64,000 bases of DNA. It comes from an uncultured Verrucomicrobia subdivision 3 bacterium. Lineage in GTDB: Bacteria > Verrucomicrobiota > Verrucomicrobiia > Limisphaerales > UBA11358. Position 1 is the first letter of the stretch; each line of letters begins with the position of its first letter. Under the pieces are notes generated by a model. The model was not told the origin of the DNA. It saw only the letters and a program-made list of their open reading frames with translations, and ran no database searches. The stretch is taken from NCBI GenBank assembly GCA_903895255.1, contig CAITTG010000052.1, positions 124,001-188,000 on the forward strand, read 5' to 3'. This document shows positions 28,904-38,194 of this stretch, piece by piece. The translations under genes and the position numbers were made by a program.

Positions 28904-30070
28904 TTAATTCTGCAACTGATGTTCTTCGTGGGCTCTAAGCGTATTCGCCACACTTTCACCAATGATTCGGCCCAGCAAAACAGGAACTGCATTCCCAATT
29001 TGCCGCATGCTTTCCGTCCAGGAACCCGGAAAATAATACCAATCAGGAAATGTTTGCAGGCGGGCGCTTTCACGAACGGTAAAATAACGGACAGAGCCGT
29101 TTGCATGAGCCAGCATATTTTCTCCTCCAGGAACTCCATGGTCCCCCGCCTTCAAGGTCTTGGCCGGAACGTCCATCAGACTTCCTGTATGACCTGGATA
29201 ACGCCGTGCGCCGGGTTGCTGCCGGTGATTTTGGATTCGGGCACCCTCGGGCGATTGTGGGCTTGGTAAATCCCTGATGGCATCTCGAACTGTTCGCCAG
29301 CGCGCGGTCAACGGAAGTATTGCGATGCGTTCCAATCGTGCTTCCATGCCGGGCGGCATTTGTGGCCGTCTTGCCCGGGGAAATTGATGCTCGTCCCAAT
29401 AAGTTCCATCCAGCCACTTGGCGGCATCCAGCGCATCACCCGAATGTGTCGCTCGGGGAAAGCTCCAAGGTTCGTGGATATCCCAGCGAAATCCAACAAT
29501 GACGACGCGCTCGCGATGTTGCGGCACGCCAAAATCGGCGGCATCCACCTTTTGAAACACCACCCGGTATCGCAACCCATGCTCCCTGCCTCCCGTATGA
29601 TGTTCCTCGAGGCGGGCCAAATGATCCTGCCAGGTTCCCTGCCGGATAATGTCCGGATATTGGAGTTGCAAAAGGACGTACTCAAAATATTTGGCAAATG
29701 ATTTGCGCAGCAGCCCGCGGACATTTTCAAAGATGAAGGCCTTGGGCCGGACTGTTCTCACTACCTGTACTGCATGCGGAAACATATCGCGCTCATCCTG
29801 ATAGCCTTGGTGTTTGCCCCCAATCGAAAAGGGCTGACAGGGCGGCCCGCCAGAAACCAAATCAATTCTGTCCTCCCATTCGCCAAATGGGATGATACGC
29901 ACGTCTTTATTGAAAAGCCGAAGGCCTCGTTTGATGGAATCACGCCAGTTTTCGGCCAGGGTGGCGCAGGAATCCTGGTCGCGTTCGACCACCACAAGAG
30001 GATTGAATCCCGCTTCATGGAGCCCCAGCGCCAAACCGCCACCACCGGCAAAGAGTTCTATCGAATCCAT
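28904..30070 (-). CDS. DNA (cytosine-5) methyltransferase of the Eco29kI-like restriction-modification system
   Basis: The conserved C5-methylase motifs occur in order: I 'ELFAGGGGLALGLHEAGF', IV 'SGGPPCQPFS' with catalytic Cys78, VI 'FENVRGL', VIII 'GVPQHRERV', then a target-recognition region and IX/X ending in 'QIGNAVPVLLG'. Length 388 residues, close to known Eco29kI-type methylases. It would protect host sites cut by the partner nuclease, probably CCGCGG by family analogy; the sequence alone does not prove specificity. Both genes lie between two unrelated genes and form a compact two-gene cassette. A promoter places the start of transcription within a few bases of the ATG. Confidence 0.93.
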   Translation of the reverse strand: MDSIELFAGGGGLALGLHEAGFNPLVVVERDQDSCATLAENWRDSIKRGLRLFNKDVRIIPFGEWEDRIDLVSGGPPCQPFSIGGKHQGYQDERDMFPHAVQVVRTVRPKAFIFENVRGLLRKSFAKYFEYVLLQLQYPDIIRQGTWQDHLARLEEHHTGGREHGLRYRVVFQKVDAADFGVPQHRERVVIVGFRWDIHEPWSFPRATHSGDALDAAKWLDGTYWDEHQFPRARRPQMPPGMEARLERIAILPLTARWRTVRDAIRDLPSPQSPEGARIQNHRQQPGARRYPGHTGSLMDVPAKTLKAGDHGVPGGENMLAHANGSVRYFTVRESARLQTFPDWYYFPGSWTESMRQIGNAVPVLLGRIIGESVANTLRAHEEHQLQN

Positions 30071-30078
30071 TCACAGGG

Positions 30079-30107
30079 TATTTACAGTAGAACCGACAAT
30101 CGGGCAA
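30079..30107 (-). promoter_or_regulatory. sigma-70-like promoter of the methyltransferase gene
   Basis: On the minus strand TTGCCC (30107-30102) is separated by exactly 17 bases from TAAATA (30084-30079). The expected start point is about seven bases downstream, near 30072, only two or so bases before the ATG at 30070, and no Shine-Dalgarno sequence fits. The mRNA is therefore probably leaderless or nearly so. Confidence 0.5.
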
Positions 30108-30227
30108 GCGCCGCATTTCAGTCAGCCATTTTGCATGGCTTTTCGTCACCCACCAGTTTCGTTCACTGGACAAACTCCGACCATTCCCTCATGTTTTTCA
30201 GTCGCCCGCACCATTTGCCGGGCCCAC

Positions 30228-32105
30228 ATGAACTTTGCCCGCATCACGTTACGCTTGCTCGGTCTGCTCGCCCTGGCTGCAGCCCTTTACCCGGCCCGGG
30301 CCGCCGAAGCCCTCGCGCCCGTCAACAAGACCTGGCTGGCGGCCAATTACACCAAGGCGGAATACCAAATTCCCATGCGGGACGGCGTCACCCTCCTCAC
30401 GCTGGTGTACTCGCCCCGGGACACGTCCGTTCCGTGGCCCATCTGGCTGCTGCGCACGCCCTACAACGCCGGGCCCCACGGCACCAACTCTTTCCCGGAA
30501 CCCAGCGGGCCGCTCAAATATTACGCGCGCGAGAAATTTATCTTCGTGGTTCAGGACGTGCGCGGACGTTATGGCTCCGGCGGTGTCTATGTGGACACCC
30601 GGCCCCTGCGGGAAACCCACCCAACGGCGGCCGACACTGATGAGAGCACCGATGCCTATGACACCATTGACTGGCTGGTCAAGCATCTGGTCAACAACAA
30701 CGGACGGGTGGGCCTGAGCGGTATTTCCGATCCCGGTTTTTTTGCCCTGTGCGGCGCGGTGAACAGCCACCCGGCGCTCAAAGCCGTCTCGCCCCAGGCC
30801 CCGGCCACGGATAGTTTCATGGGCGATGATTTTCACCACAACGGCGCTTTCTTCCTGCCGCACGCCTTCGGCTTTTACTCCTCCTTTGGCAAGAAGGCGG
30901 TGCCGACGATTGATTACGGGACCCCGGACGGTTACGACTTTTACCTGCGACTTGGCCCGATTGCCAACCTCGATGCCCGTTATCTAAAGGGGGAAAATGA
31001 ATATTGGAACGATTTGATGGCTCATGGCACTTACGACGAGTTCTATCAGTCCCGCGATCCCGGTCCGCGCCTTAAAAACGTCCATGCGGCGTTGCTGACC
31101 ATCGGCGGTTGGTATGACGCCGAGGATTTGTACGGGCCCCTGCACGTTTGGCGGTCGGTGGCGGCGTTGGATCCCGGGGTGGTTCATCATTTGGTCATGG
31201 GGCCCTGGTCACACGGTGCCTGGAGCCAGCCGGACACCAGCCACTTCGGCCCGCTGGACTTTCATTCAAACCCGGCGGAATTTTTCCGGCAAAACATCGA
31301 GCTGCCATTCTTCAAGCATTACCTCAAGGACGCACCCGATCCCGACCTGCCCCGGGCCTGGGTATTTGAAACGGGTGCGAATCGCTGGCGAGGCTTCACC
31401 GCCTGGCCGCCCACCAACGCCAGTGTCCGGCAACTCTACCTGCAACCCGGTGGCGGTCTGGCCTTTGACGCCCCGCCCGCCGCGCCGGTGGCTTACGACG
31501 AATACGTGAGCGACCCGGCCAAGCCGGTGCCCTATTTCTCCCGGATTACTCAGGGTATGAACTATGAATATATGGTGGATGACCAGCGGCAGGCGGCCCG
31601 GCGTCCGGACGTGCTGGTTTATGAAACCGCGCCCTTGGAGTCTGACCTGACGCTGGCCGGTCCGGTCACCGCCCGTTTGCAGGTTGCGACCTCGGGCACG
31701 GATTCCGATTGGATCGTCAAACTCATTGATGTTTACCCGGGCGACGCTCCGGATCCCAAACCCAACCCTTATGGCATCGTCATGGGTGGCTACCAGCAAC
31801 TGGTGCGGGGCGAGCCGATGCGCGGGAAGTTTCGCCGGAGCTTTACCCATCCGGAACCGTTTGTGCCGGGCCAGGTGACGCCGGTTACGTGGGTGATGCC
31901 GGATGTTTTCCATACCTTCCAGCGCGGCCACCGGCTCATGGTGCAGGTGCAGAGTTCATGGTTTCCGCTGGTGGACCGGAATCCGCAGACATTTTGCGAT
32001 ATCTACCACGCCAAGCCGGAGGATTTTCGTCCCGCCAAGGAGCGGATTTATCGCTCACCGGAGGCGCCATCCAGCATTGAAATCATGGTCCTGCCGGGAA
32101 ATTAG
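30228..32105 (+). CDS. secreted CocE/NonD (X-Pro dipeptidyl-peptidase S15-like) hydrolase
   Basis: The ATG at 30228 gives a signal peptide ('LRLLGLLALAAALYPARAA'); the longer open frame upstream is a methylase shadow. The alpha/beta-hydrolase domain carries the nucleophile in 'GISDPGFFAL' (Ser167; the family consensus is G-x-S-Y-x-G, so Asp replaces Tyr), the acid in 'GGWYDAEDLYGP', and the histidine in 'GPWSHGAWSQ'. The C-terminal jelly-roll domain typical of S15/CocE proteins covers the last 200 residues ('DVFHTFQRGHRLMVQVQSSWFP'). Length 625 residues. Family members cleave X-Pro dipeptides, acyl esters or glutaryl groups; the substrate here is unknown. Confidence 0.87.
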   Translation: MNFARITLRLLGLLALAAALYPARAAEALAPVNKTWLAANYTKAEYQIPMRDGVTLLTLVYSPRDTSVPWPIWLLRTPYNAGPHGTNSFPEPSGPLKYYAREKFIFVVQDVRGRYGSGGVYVDTRPLRETHPTAADTDESTDAYDTIDWLVKHLVNNNGRVGLSGISDPGFFALCGAVNSHPALKAVSPQAPATDSFMGDDFHHNGAFFLPHAFGFYSSFGKKAVPTIDYGTPDGYDFYLRLGPIANLDARYLKGENEYWNDLMAHGTYDEFYQSRDPGPRLKNVHAALLTIGGWYDAEDLYGPLHVWRSVAALDPGVVHHLVMGPWSHGAWSQPDTSHFGPLDFHSNPAEFFRQNIELPFFKHYLKDAPDPDLPRAWVFETGANRWRGFTAWPPTNASVRQLYLQPGGGLAFDAPPAAPVAYDEYVSDPAKPVPYFSRITQGMNYEYMVDDQRQAARRPDVLVYETAPLESDLTLAGPVTARLQVATSGTDSDWIVKLIDVYPGDAPDPKPNPYGIVMGGYQQLVRGEPMRGKFRRSFTHPEPFVPGQVTPVTWVMPDVFHTFQRGHRLMVQVQSSWFPLVDRNPQTFCDIYHAKPEDFRPAKERIYRSPEAPSSIEIMVLPGN

Positions 32106-32752
32106 CCAAAATGGGAACGGTGGAGGAAGCCGGATCAAAAGCTGGAAAATGAGGACGCCGATAGATTCAGCAGACTCCGGGAAAAACCGCGACTGGGGAA
32201 GTTGATATTTCTTTCTAAAACCTAAGGCGAGCGGCAGGATTAGTACCGTCGCAAACCAAAAACTAAAGCAATCGGGGGAATTGCCGGATTTACTCGAGAT
32301 TTCGTTCCTGGCGCAGGCTGAGCGCCAGAAAAAACAGCGTGATGCCGAGCGAGATGGCAAATACAAAGGGAGTCATATGAGGACTTTAACACAGATTGCA
32401 GGAAGTCAATAGGGATTGTGTCGAAATATTACAAAAAAGTGCCATTCAGGTGTCAGCCAATGGGATACCCGAGGAGAAAGGGGTGGTTGTTGGCTGAGCA
32501 GTGGTTGGGCGCAGGCGAAGGACATTTCTGTCGGCCGGTTGCGGCAGGTGGAAATTATCCCTGCGGACGAGGAGGTTCCCGGTGATTAACGAAAAAGGCG
32601 CGCTACAGGCTTGCCGAGGACGGGTAAATTATGAACCTTTCATTGGGTTTGGGCGGGGGGGGTGAACACTTTTGGCCGCCCGGTGTCTTTTGTTAGGTAA
32701 ATTTTGCGATTGACGAAGGCCGATAACCATTAAAAATTTTGCGGGTTTGGAA
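32106..32752. other. intergenic region between CocE hydrolase and Bat operon
   Basis: A 647-base gap with a lower coding signal than its surroundings. It holds a possible 28-codon membrane peptide gene on the minus strand (32290-32376) and probably the Bat operon promoter near its right end: TTGACG at 32710-32715 followed by an AT-rich tract, although the -10 spacing is not convincing. No structured RNA family was recognised in the remainder. Confidence 0.4.
32290..32376 (-). CDS. possible tiny single-span membrane protein (28 residues)
   Basis: A minus-strand frame of 28 codons from ATG at 32376 encodes one hydrophobic helix flanked by a charged tail ('VFAISLGITLFFLALSLRQE'). That layout is typical of small membrane proteins and unlikely to arise from repeats. 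There is no clear ribosome-binding site and no linked operon, so it may be chance. Confidence 0.3.
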   Translation of the reverse strand: MTPFVFAISLGITLFFLALSLRQERNLE

Positions 32753-34567
32753 ATGAATTTAAACATGCGGGGATGGACGTCTGGATGGCGGCGCTGGCAC
32801 GCGGCGGGTTGCGCGCTGGTGGCGGGCATTTTGCTGGCGGGGCAGACGGCCTCGGCGGCCACCTTTACCACCTCACTGGACCGGGAGGCGATGGAACTGG
32901 GGGAATCGGCCACTTTGGATCTCACGTTTGAGGGTGGTGGTCCCAGTGGCACGCCCACGCTGCCGAATATTCCCGGGCTCAACATTTCGTACGTCGGCCC
33001 TTCCAGCCAGTTTAGTTTCGTGAATGGCCAGACCAGCTCCACGGTCACTCATCATTTCACGGTCACGGCCTCGCGGCCCGGGGTTTACACCATTCCGGGG
33101 CTGTCCATTGACGTGGACGGCACAACGCTGAGCAGCCAGCCACTGAAATTGACGGTGGCCCAGCCGCAGGCCCCGTCAGCCGCGAGCATCAACTCCGGCT
33201 CGCAGGTGGCGTTTGCCAAGGTGATCTTGCCGAACAAAGACCATCTGTACGTGGGGGAGGTGACCTCGGCGGAGTTGGAAATCTGGTTGCGGGACGATGT
33301 GCAGAACTTTGGCAACCTGCAGTTGACCGCCCTCCCGGCGGATGGGTTCAACGTCGGCAAGCTCACTGAGCGGCCCCGGCACCGCACCCAATTGGGCAAC
33401 CGGGTGTACACGGTGATTCCCGTTTCCATCGCCCTGACCACCATCAAGACCGGGACTCTGACCTTCGGCCCGCTCACGGCCCAAATGGTGATCGTGCTGC
33501 CCGGGGCCAACAACCAGGGCGGCGACCCGTTCTTCCGACAGTTTTTCAATCAGGGCGAGCAAAAGCAAATCACCCTGACCACCGATACTTACAGTATCAC
33601 GGCCCTGCACCTGCCGGGCAACCCGCCGGCGGGTTTTACCGGGGCGGTCGGGCACTTTAGCATGCAAGTTTCCGAGGGCCCCACGAATGTTTCCGCCGGC
33701 GACCCGATCACCCTGCACGTGCGGCTGGAGGGACGGGGAGCTTTGGATGCGGTCAGCCTCCCGGATTTCTCCAATTGGAACGGGTTCAAGACCTACCCGG
33801 CGACGGCAAAAACCGAATACACCGACCCGCAGGGGCTGGAGGGAGCGAAGACCTTTGAGCAAATCATCGCGCCGCAGAACCCGGATGTGCGGGAGATTCC
33901 CGCCTTTGCCCTCAGTTATTTCGACCCGGATTTAAATCAATATCAGACCCTCGCGCAGCCAGCGTTGGCCATTACGGTCCATCCTTCCGGCGCGGCGGCG
34001 GTGCCGAGCATTGCCGCCACCAAACCCGCCACGAGTGAGGCCCCGGCGGCGCAATCGGATATTTTACCGGTGAAGCAGGAATTGGGGGCGTTGCGGCCCA
34101 CGGGCGCGCCGCTCCTGGTGCAACCGTTCTTCCTGGCGTTGCAAGGAGTGCCGGTCCTGGCCTTGGTGGCGGCCTTTATCTGGCGGCGCCGGGCGGACAG
34201 CTTGGCCAACAATCCCCGCCTGCGCCGGCAGCGTGCCGTGGCTCAGTTGGTTCAGACCGGGCTGGGCGACTTGCGCAAGTTTGCTTCTGAAAACAATTCC
34301 GAGCAGTTTTTTGCGACCCTCTTCCGGTTGTTGCAGGAGCAATTGGGCGAGCGGCTGGATTGCCCGGCCAGTGCCATCACTGAATCCGTGGTGGATGAAC
34401 GGCTGGGGGCGCTGAGTGTTCCCGCCGACATAATTAATGGTCTGCGCGAGTTGTTTCAACTCTGCAACCAGGCCCGCTACGCGCCGGTGCGGGATGCGCA
34501 GGAACTGGCGGCGGTGGCCGCCAAATTCGAGAACGTTTCCCGGGCACTGCCCGCGATCAAAGCATGA
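32753..34567 (+). CDS. batD: BatD-like aerotolerance protein
   Basis: A signal peptide (ending near 'AGQTASAATF') precedes a periplasmic part made of tandem beta-sandwich BatD (oxygen tolerance) domains: 'DREAMELGESATLDLTF', 'GPSSQFSFVNGQTSST' and 'VSAGDPITLHVRLEGRGALD'. A C-terminal transmembrane helix ('PFFLALQGVPVLALVAAFIW', about residue 462) follows, with a cytoplasmic helical tail. Total 604 residues. BatD works with the vWA proteins BatA/BatB and a MoxR ATPase in stress tolerance; the mechanism is not settled. ATG 32753 is chosen over TTG 32747. Its stop overlaps the next start by four bases. Confidence 0.88.
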   Translation: MNLNMRGWTSGWRRWHAAGCALVAGILLAGQTASAATFTTSLDREAMELGESATLDLTFEGGGPSGTPTLPNIPGLNISYVGPSSQFSFVNGQTSSTVTHHFTVTASRPGVYTIPGLSIDVDGTTLSSQPLKLTVAQPQAPSAASINSGSQVAFAKVILPNKDHLYVGEVTSAELEIWLRDDVQNFGNLQLTALPADGFNVGKLTERPRHRTQLGNRVYTVIPVSIALTTIKTGTLTFGPLTAQMVIVLPGANNQGGDPFFRQFFNQGEQKQITLTTDTYSITALHLPGNPPAGFTGAVGHFSMQVSEGPTNVSAGDPITLHVRLEGRGALDAVSLPDFSNWNGFKTYPATAKTEYTDPQGLEGAKTFEQIIAPQNPDVREIPAFALSYFDPDLNQYQTLAQPALAITVHPSGAAAVPSIAATKPATSEAPAAQSDILPVKQELGALRPTGAPLLVQPFFLALQGVPVLALVAAFIWRRRADSLANNPRLRRQRAVAQLVQTGLGDLRKFASENNSEQFFATLFRLLQEQLGERLDCPASAITESVVDERLGALSVPADIINGLRELFQLCNQARYAPVRDAQELAAVAAKFENVSRALPAIKA

Positions 34568-35325
34568 ACACCCGTTTTCTTCTCATGATTTTGGCCTTGA
34601 TGGCTGGCACCCTGGGTTCCCACGCGGGCGCGGATGTGGCCGGGGATTTTGCCGCGGCCAACAAACTGTACGCGGAAGGCAAATTTGCCGACGCGGCGAA
34701 TGCGTATGAACGGGCCATCCAGTCGGCGGGCAGCGCAGGCACGGCATCGGCGGCCTTGTATTTCAACGCCGGCAACGCGGAATTCAAGCTGGGTCACCTG
34801 GGCCGGGCCATCGCCGCCTACCGGCACGCGGCCTTGCTGACGCCGCGCGACAGCGAGGTGCTGGGCAACCTGGGGTTTGCGCGCAATCAGGTTCAGGGGG
34901 CCACGGTGCGGCCGGCGGTCTGGCAGGGCTGGTTTGGTGTGCTCACGCTGAATGAGGGCACGCTGGTCACGGCCGGCGCCCTCTGGGTCTGGCTTTTATT
35001 ATTGACCCTCCGCCAGCTCCGGCCCGCGCTGGTGTCACGTTTGCGCGGCCTCACGCTGGCGGCCCTGGTGGCCTTCGTGCTGGGCGGCACCGTCCTGGCG
35101 GTGCAGGCGACCAGCCGGTTTGCCACGCAAACGGCGGTGGTGATCACGGGCAACGTCCTGGCCCGCAGCGGACCGTTCGATGATGCGCAAACCGTTTTCA
35201 GCCCGCATGATGGCGCGGAACTGACGGTGCTGGACCGCCACGACGACTGGTTGCAAGTCACCGATGGTTCCGGCAAAATTGGCTGGCTGCCCCGCAAGGT
35301 ATTGGATTTACTGCCGGGGGCCTGA
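34564..35325 (+). CDS. BatE-like TPR and SH3 domain membrane protein
   Basis: The order is: signal peptide; TPR-like helices ('AAANKLYAEGKFADAANAYERAI', 'LYFNAGNAEFKLGHLGRAIAAY', 'PRDSEVLGNLGFARN'); two hydrophobic segments ('LWVWLLLLTLRQ', 'LAALVAFVLGGTVLAV'); and a C-terminal bacterial SH3 domain ('NVLARSGPFDD...LTVLDRHDDWLQVTD', with 'GKIGWLPRKVLDLL' at the end). This arrangement matches BatE-type proteins of Bat operons. Length 253 residues. The ATG overlaps the batD stop, indicating translational coupling. Known role: scaffold in the membrane-associated Bat complex, by analogy with Bacteroides. Confidence 0.85.
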   Translation: MNTRFLLMILALMAGTLGSHAGADVAGDFAAANKLYAEGKFADAANAYERAIQSAGSAGTASAALYFNAGNAEFKLGHLGRAIAAYRHAALLTPRDSEVLGNLGFARNQVQGATVRPAVWQGWFGVLTLNEGTLVTAGALWVWLLLLTLRQLRPALVSRLRGLTLAALVAFVLGGTVLAVQATSRFATQTAVVITGNVLARSGPFDDAQTVFSPHDGAELTVLDRHDDWLQVTDGSGKIGWLPRKVLDLLPGA

Positions 35326-35397
35326 ACCGGAGCGCATTATTTTTTTGAACATCGGCCTTTTTTCCCCTGTCCATCTGACTGTAAAATCTGAAACCAA

Positions 35398-36387
<990 letters not shown>

Positions 36388-36390
36388 ATC

Positions 36391-36624
36391 ATGCCAACCA
36401 TCCAGATTGGCGGCTATAAATTCCGCTTTTATTCATCCGACCTTAATGAACCACCGCACGTACATGTCATTCGGGCTGAACAAGTGGCTAAAATCTGGCT
36501 TCAGCCTCTGGCAGTCGAATACAATCGCGGCTATAATAAAGTTGAGTTAAACAGAGTTTTGAAATTGACCGCAAAAAACGAAACCAAGCTGCTGGAGGCA
36601 TGGCATGCATACTTTGATCGCTAA
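36391..36624 (+). CDS. DUF4160 protein (first gene of a DUF4160/DUF2442 pair)
   Basis: A 77-residue protein with the DUF4160 signature 'MPTIQIGGYKFRFYSSDLNE', then 'PPHVHVIRAEQVAKIWLQPL' and a helical C-terminus. DUF4160 and DUF2442 genes commonly occur as adjacent pairs and are suspected toxin-antitoxin-like modules; no activity is established. It starts three bases after moxR and overlaps the following DUF2442 gene by 20 bases. A degraded relative with the same gene order lies at 56184-56426. Confidence 0.85.
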   Translation: MPTIQIGGYKFRFYSSDLNEPPHVHVIRAEQVAKIWLQPLAVEYNRGYNKVELNRVLKLTAKNETKLLEAWHAYFDR

Positions 36625-36871
36625 AGAAACCGAATCGGTTCAGGCCGAAACCGTCCGGTTCACCCCCGGCAAGCTGCATGTGCGGTTTAACGACGGGCGA
36701 GAAATCAGCCTGCCGCTGGCGGAAGTGCCCTGGCTGAAATGGCTGGCCAAAGCCACGTCCAAACAGCGCGCCAACTGGTCGCTGGAGCCGGGCGGCTTGG
36801 CAATCTATTGGCCGGATTTGGACGATGGCATCGAGGTTTGCCACCTCCTGAACACGCAGTCGATTGCGTGA
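36605..36871 (+). CDS. DUF2442 protein (second gene of the pair)
   Basis: An 88-residue protein with the DUF2442 pattern 'VRFTPGKLHVRFNDGREISL', 'PLAEVPWLKWLAKATSKQR' and 'IYWPDLDDGIEVCHLL'. It partners the overlapping DUF4160 gene; the overlap suggests coupled translation. A toxin-antitoxin or DNA-binding regulatory role is suspected for the family but unproven. Confidence 0.85.
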   Translation: MHTLIAKETESVQAETVRFTPGKLHVRFNDGREISLPLAEVPWLKWLAKATSKQRANWSLEPGGLAIYWPDLDDGIEVCHLLNTQSIA

Positions 36872-36896
36872 CTACAAACTCGCGAATAAGTTTTTT

Positions 36897-37703
36897 ATGG
36901 CCAGAAGAATCCAAGTTGTAATGGGCGGCAGCCAAGAATCTTACGAAGCACTTGAAAAATGTGGCAAAGAAAACAAAACGGATTGGTGGTCATGCTTAAA
37001 AGACACCAAGAACGGCGATTTATTGTTCTTTTATTTTAAGGATCCTAAACGTGCAATTGTTGCATCGGCAACAGCCTCTGGTGACGCCGAACCAGGAGGG
37101 AGAAAAGGTCATAATTATATCGTTTGGTTCAAAAACGTTAATTTTTTTGAAAAGGCCATAACGCTGCAGAGTTTGCGAAAAGAAATTCCTGAGTGGGGCT
37201 GGCTCAAAAGGACTCGGAAAGAAACCCATATAAAGGAATCCATAGCTAATAAACTGCTAAAGCTGGCGAATCTTGAAAGGCATACTATTCCCGAACTTCC
37301 TCCCAAAATCAATGTCTCAGGGTCAGGCTTCGGAACTCCCAAACAGAGGCTTGTGATTGAGCAAGCTGCCCGGAAGGAATTTAAAAAGTATTTTAAAGGG
37401 AAAGGCTACACGCTGGTATCGCGTGAAAGTGAAAAAGTGGGATACGATTTTGACGCACGGCGCAAAACACAAGAATTGCACGTCGAAGTAAAAGGCATTT
37501 CAGGTCCAGTAACCAGGTTCATAATCACTGCAAAGGAAGCCGAATGTGCAAGGGCTGACGGAAACTTTCGATTGGCTGCTGTCACAGAAGCAACGACAAA
37601 AAATCGAAAAGTCCATGTTTTTACAGGCAAAGGATTTTTGAAAAAATGCGGGCTAAAACCGATTTCCTATTTCGCTGAAGTGAAGCATAGTTTGCTGGCA
37701 TGA
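36897..37703 (+). CDS. EVE-like domain fused to DUF3883 nuclease-like domain (putative modification-dependent restriction factor)
   Basis: A 268-residue protein. Residues about 1-115 fit an EVE/PUA-like fold ('TDWWSCLKDTKNGDLLFFYF', 'IVASATASGDAEPGG', 'VNFFEKAITLQSLRKEIPEW'), a domain known to recognise modified bases. Residues about 145-262 fit DUF3883, a PD-(D/E)xK nuclease-like domain: 'VGYDFDARRK' (Asp184) and 'LHVEVKGI' (Glu197, Lys199) give the D...E-x-K pattern, and 'IITAKEAECARADG' follows. Base composition is distinctly AT-richer than the surrounding operon, pointing to recent transfer. ATG 36897 is preferred to an in-frame TTG at 36864. The functional inference is cleavage of DNA carrying foreign base modifications; no partner subunit is visible. 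Confidence 0.75.
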   Translation: MARRIQVVMGGSQESYEALEKCGKENKTDWWSCLKDTKNGDLLFFYFKDPKRAIVASATASGDAEPGGRKGHNYIVWFKNVNFFEKAITLQSLRKEIPEWGWLKRTRKETHIKESIANKLLKLANLERHTIPELPPKINVSGSGFGTPKQRLVIEQAARKEFKKYFKGKGYTLVSRESEKVGYDFDARRKTQELHVEVKGISGPVTRFIITAKEAECARADGNFRLAAVTEATTKNRKVHVFTGKGFLKKCGLKPISYFAEVKHSLLA

Positions 37704-37770
37704 TCCTCCGTGAATTCCAAAATCGGCCCCGGCAAATCGAATTGCTTAAAATTCGCAAGGGTAGCTATTT

Positions 37771-37876
37771 GGCCCAAAGGCGCAACCCCGTTGGGGTTGG
37801 TGCGGCTGGGTTAGTTACCCAGGGTGGCGCGGGGCACGCAACCCCGGGCTGGAGGACGCAATCCCTTTGGGATTGG
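37771..37876. repeat. dispersed repeat with three small hairpins
   Basis: Hairpins are caacccc/ggggttg (37783-37799, loop gtt), ctggg/cccag (37806-37822) and caatccc/gggattg (37859-37875, loop ttt). The order of hairpins and the intervening 'gcaaccccgggctgg' wording resemble an intergenic repeat that I recall as widespread in Verrucomicrobiota and Planctomycetota genomes; copy number cannot be checked here. It lies between the convergent ends of the EVE-DUF3883 and ParE genes. Confidence 0.6.
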
Positions 37877-37888
37877 CTCACGAGCAGC

Positions 37889-38194
37889 TCATTTCAACCG
37901 TTTCCGGATTTTGGCGGGGTCCTGGGCACCGTGAAAGACAGAAACCACAATCAGTTCGCCCGAATCTTGGAGGAGTGTGAAATAAATCGAATAGGGCCAA
38001 TCGACCATTTTTATTTTTTGGGTGGTTGGGCCGGCGAACGGAAATCTTTGCGGATTTTTGGAAGCCTGGTGAAGCATGGCCCGAAGCTCGTTGGCAAATC
38101 TGTCTCCGAGGCCCTCGGAATTCGCATCATAATACGAAATGGCCTCCTTGAGTTCCGCTTCGGCCTCGCCCTCAAAGACGATCTGGAATGTCAT
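37889..38194 (-). CDS. ParE/RelE superfamily toxin
   Basis: A 101-residue basic protein with the ParE pattern 'IVFEGEAEAELKEAISYYDA', 'GDRFANELRAMLHQASKNPQRFP' and 'VDWPYSIYFTLLQDSGELIVVSVFHGAQDP'. Family members either poison gyrase (ParE) or cleave mRNA on ribosomes (RelE). Its first codons overlap the stop of the upstream antitoxin by four bases, the usual arrangement for such modules. It is part of the island inside the Bat operon. Confidence 0.9.
   Translation of the reverse strand: MTFQIVFEGEAEAELKEAISYYDANSEGLGDRFANELRAMLHQASKNPQRFPFAGPTTQKIKMVDWPYSIYFTLLQDSGELIVVSVFHGAQDPAKIRKRLK

Noticed and set aside
28900..29139. N-terminal extension of the GIY-YIG nuclease frame
   Set aside because: It lies wholly inside the methylase 3' end and is cysteine- and tryptophan-rich without family similarity; ATG 28899 gives a natural start.
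29892..30227. Upstream extension of the CocE hydrolase frame
   Set aside because: It overlaps the methylase start antisense; the signal peptide begins at ATG 30228.
32055..32366. 103-codon minus-strand frame overlapping the CocE gene end
   Set aside because: Serine/cysteine/arginine-rich and overlapping a real gene; only the separate 28-codon frame at 32290-32376 looks protein-like.
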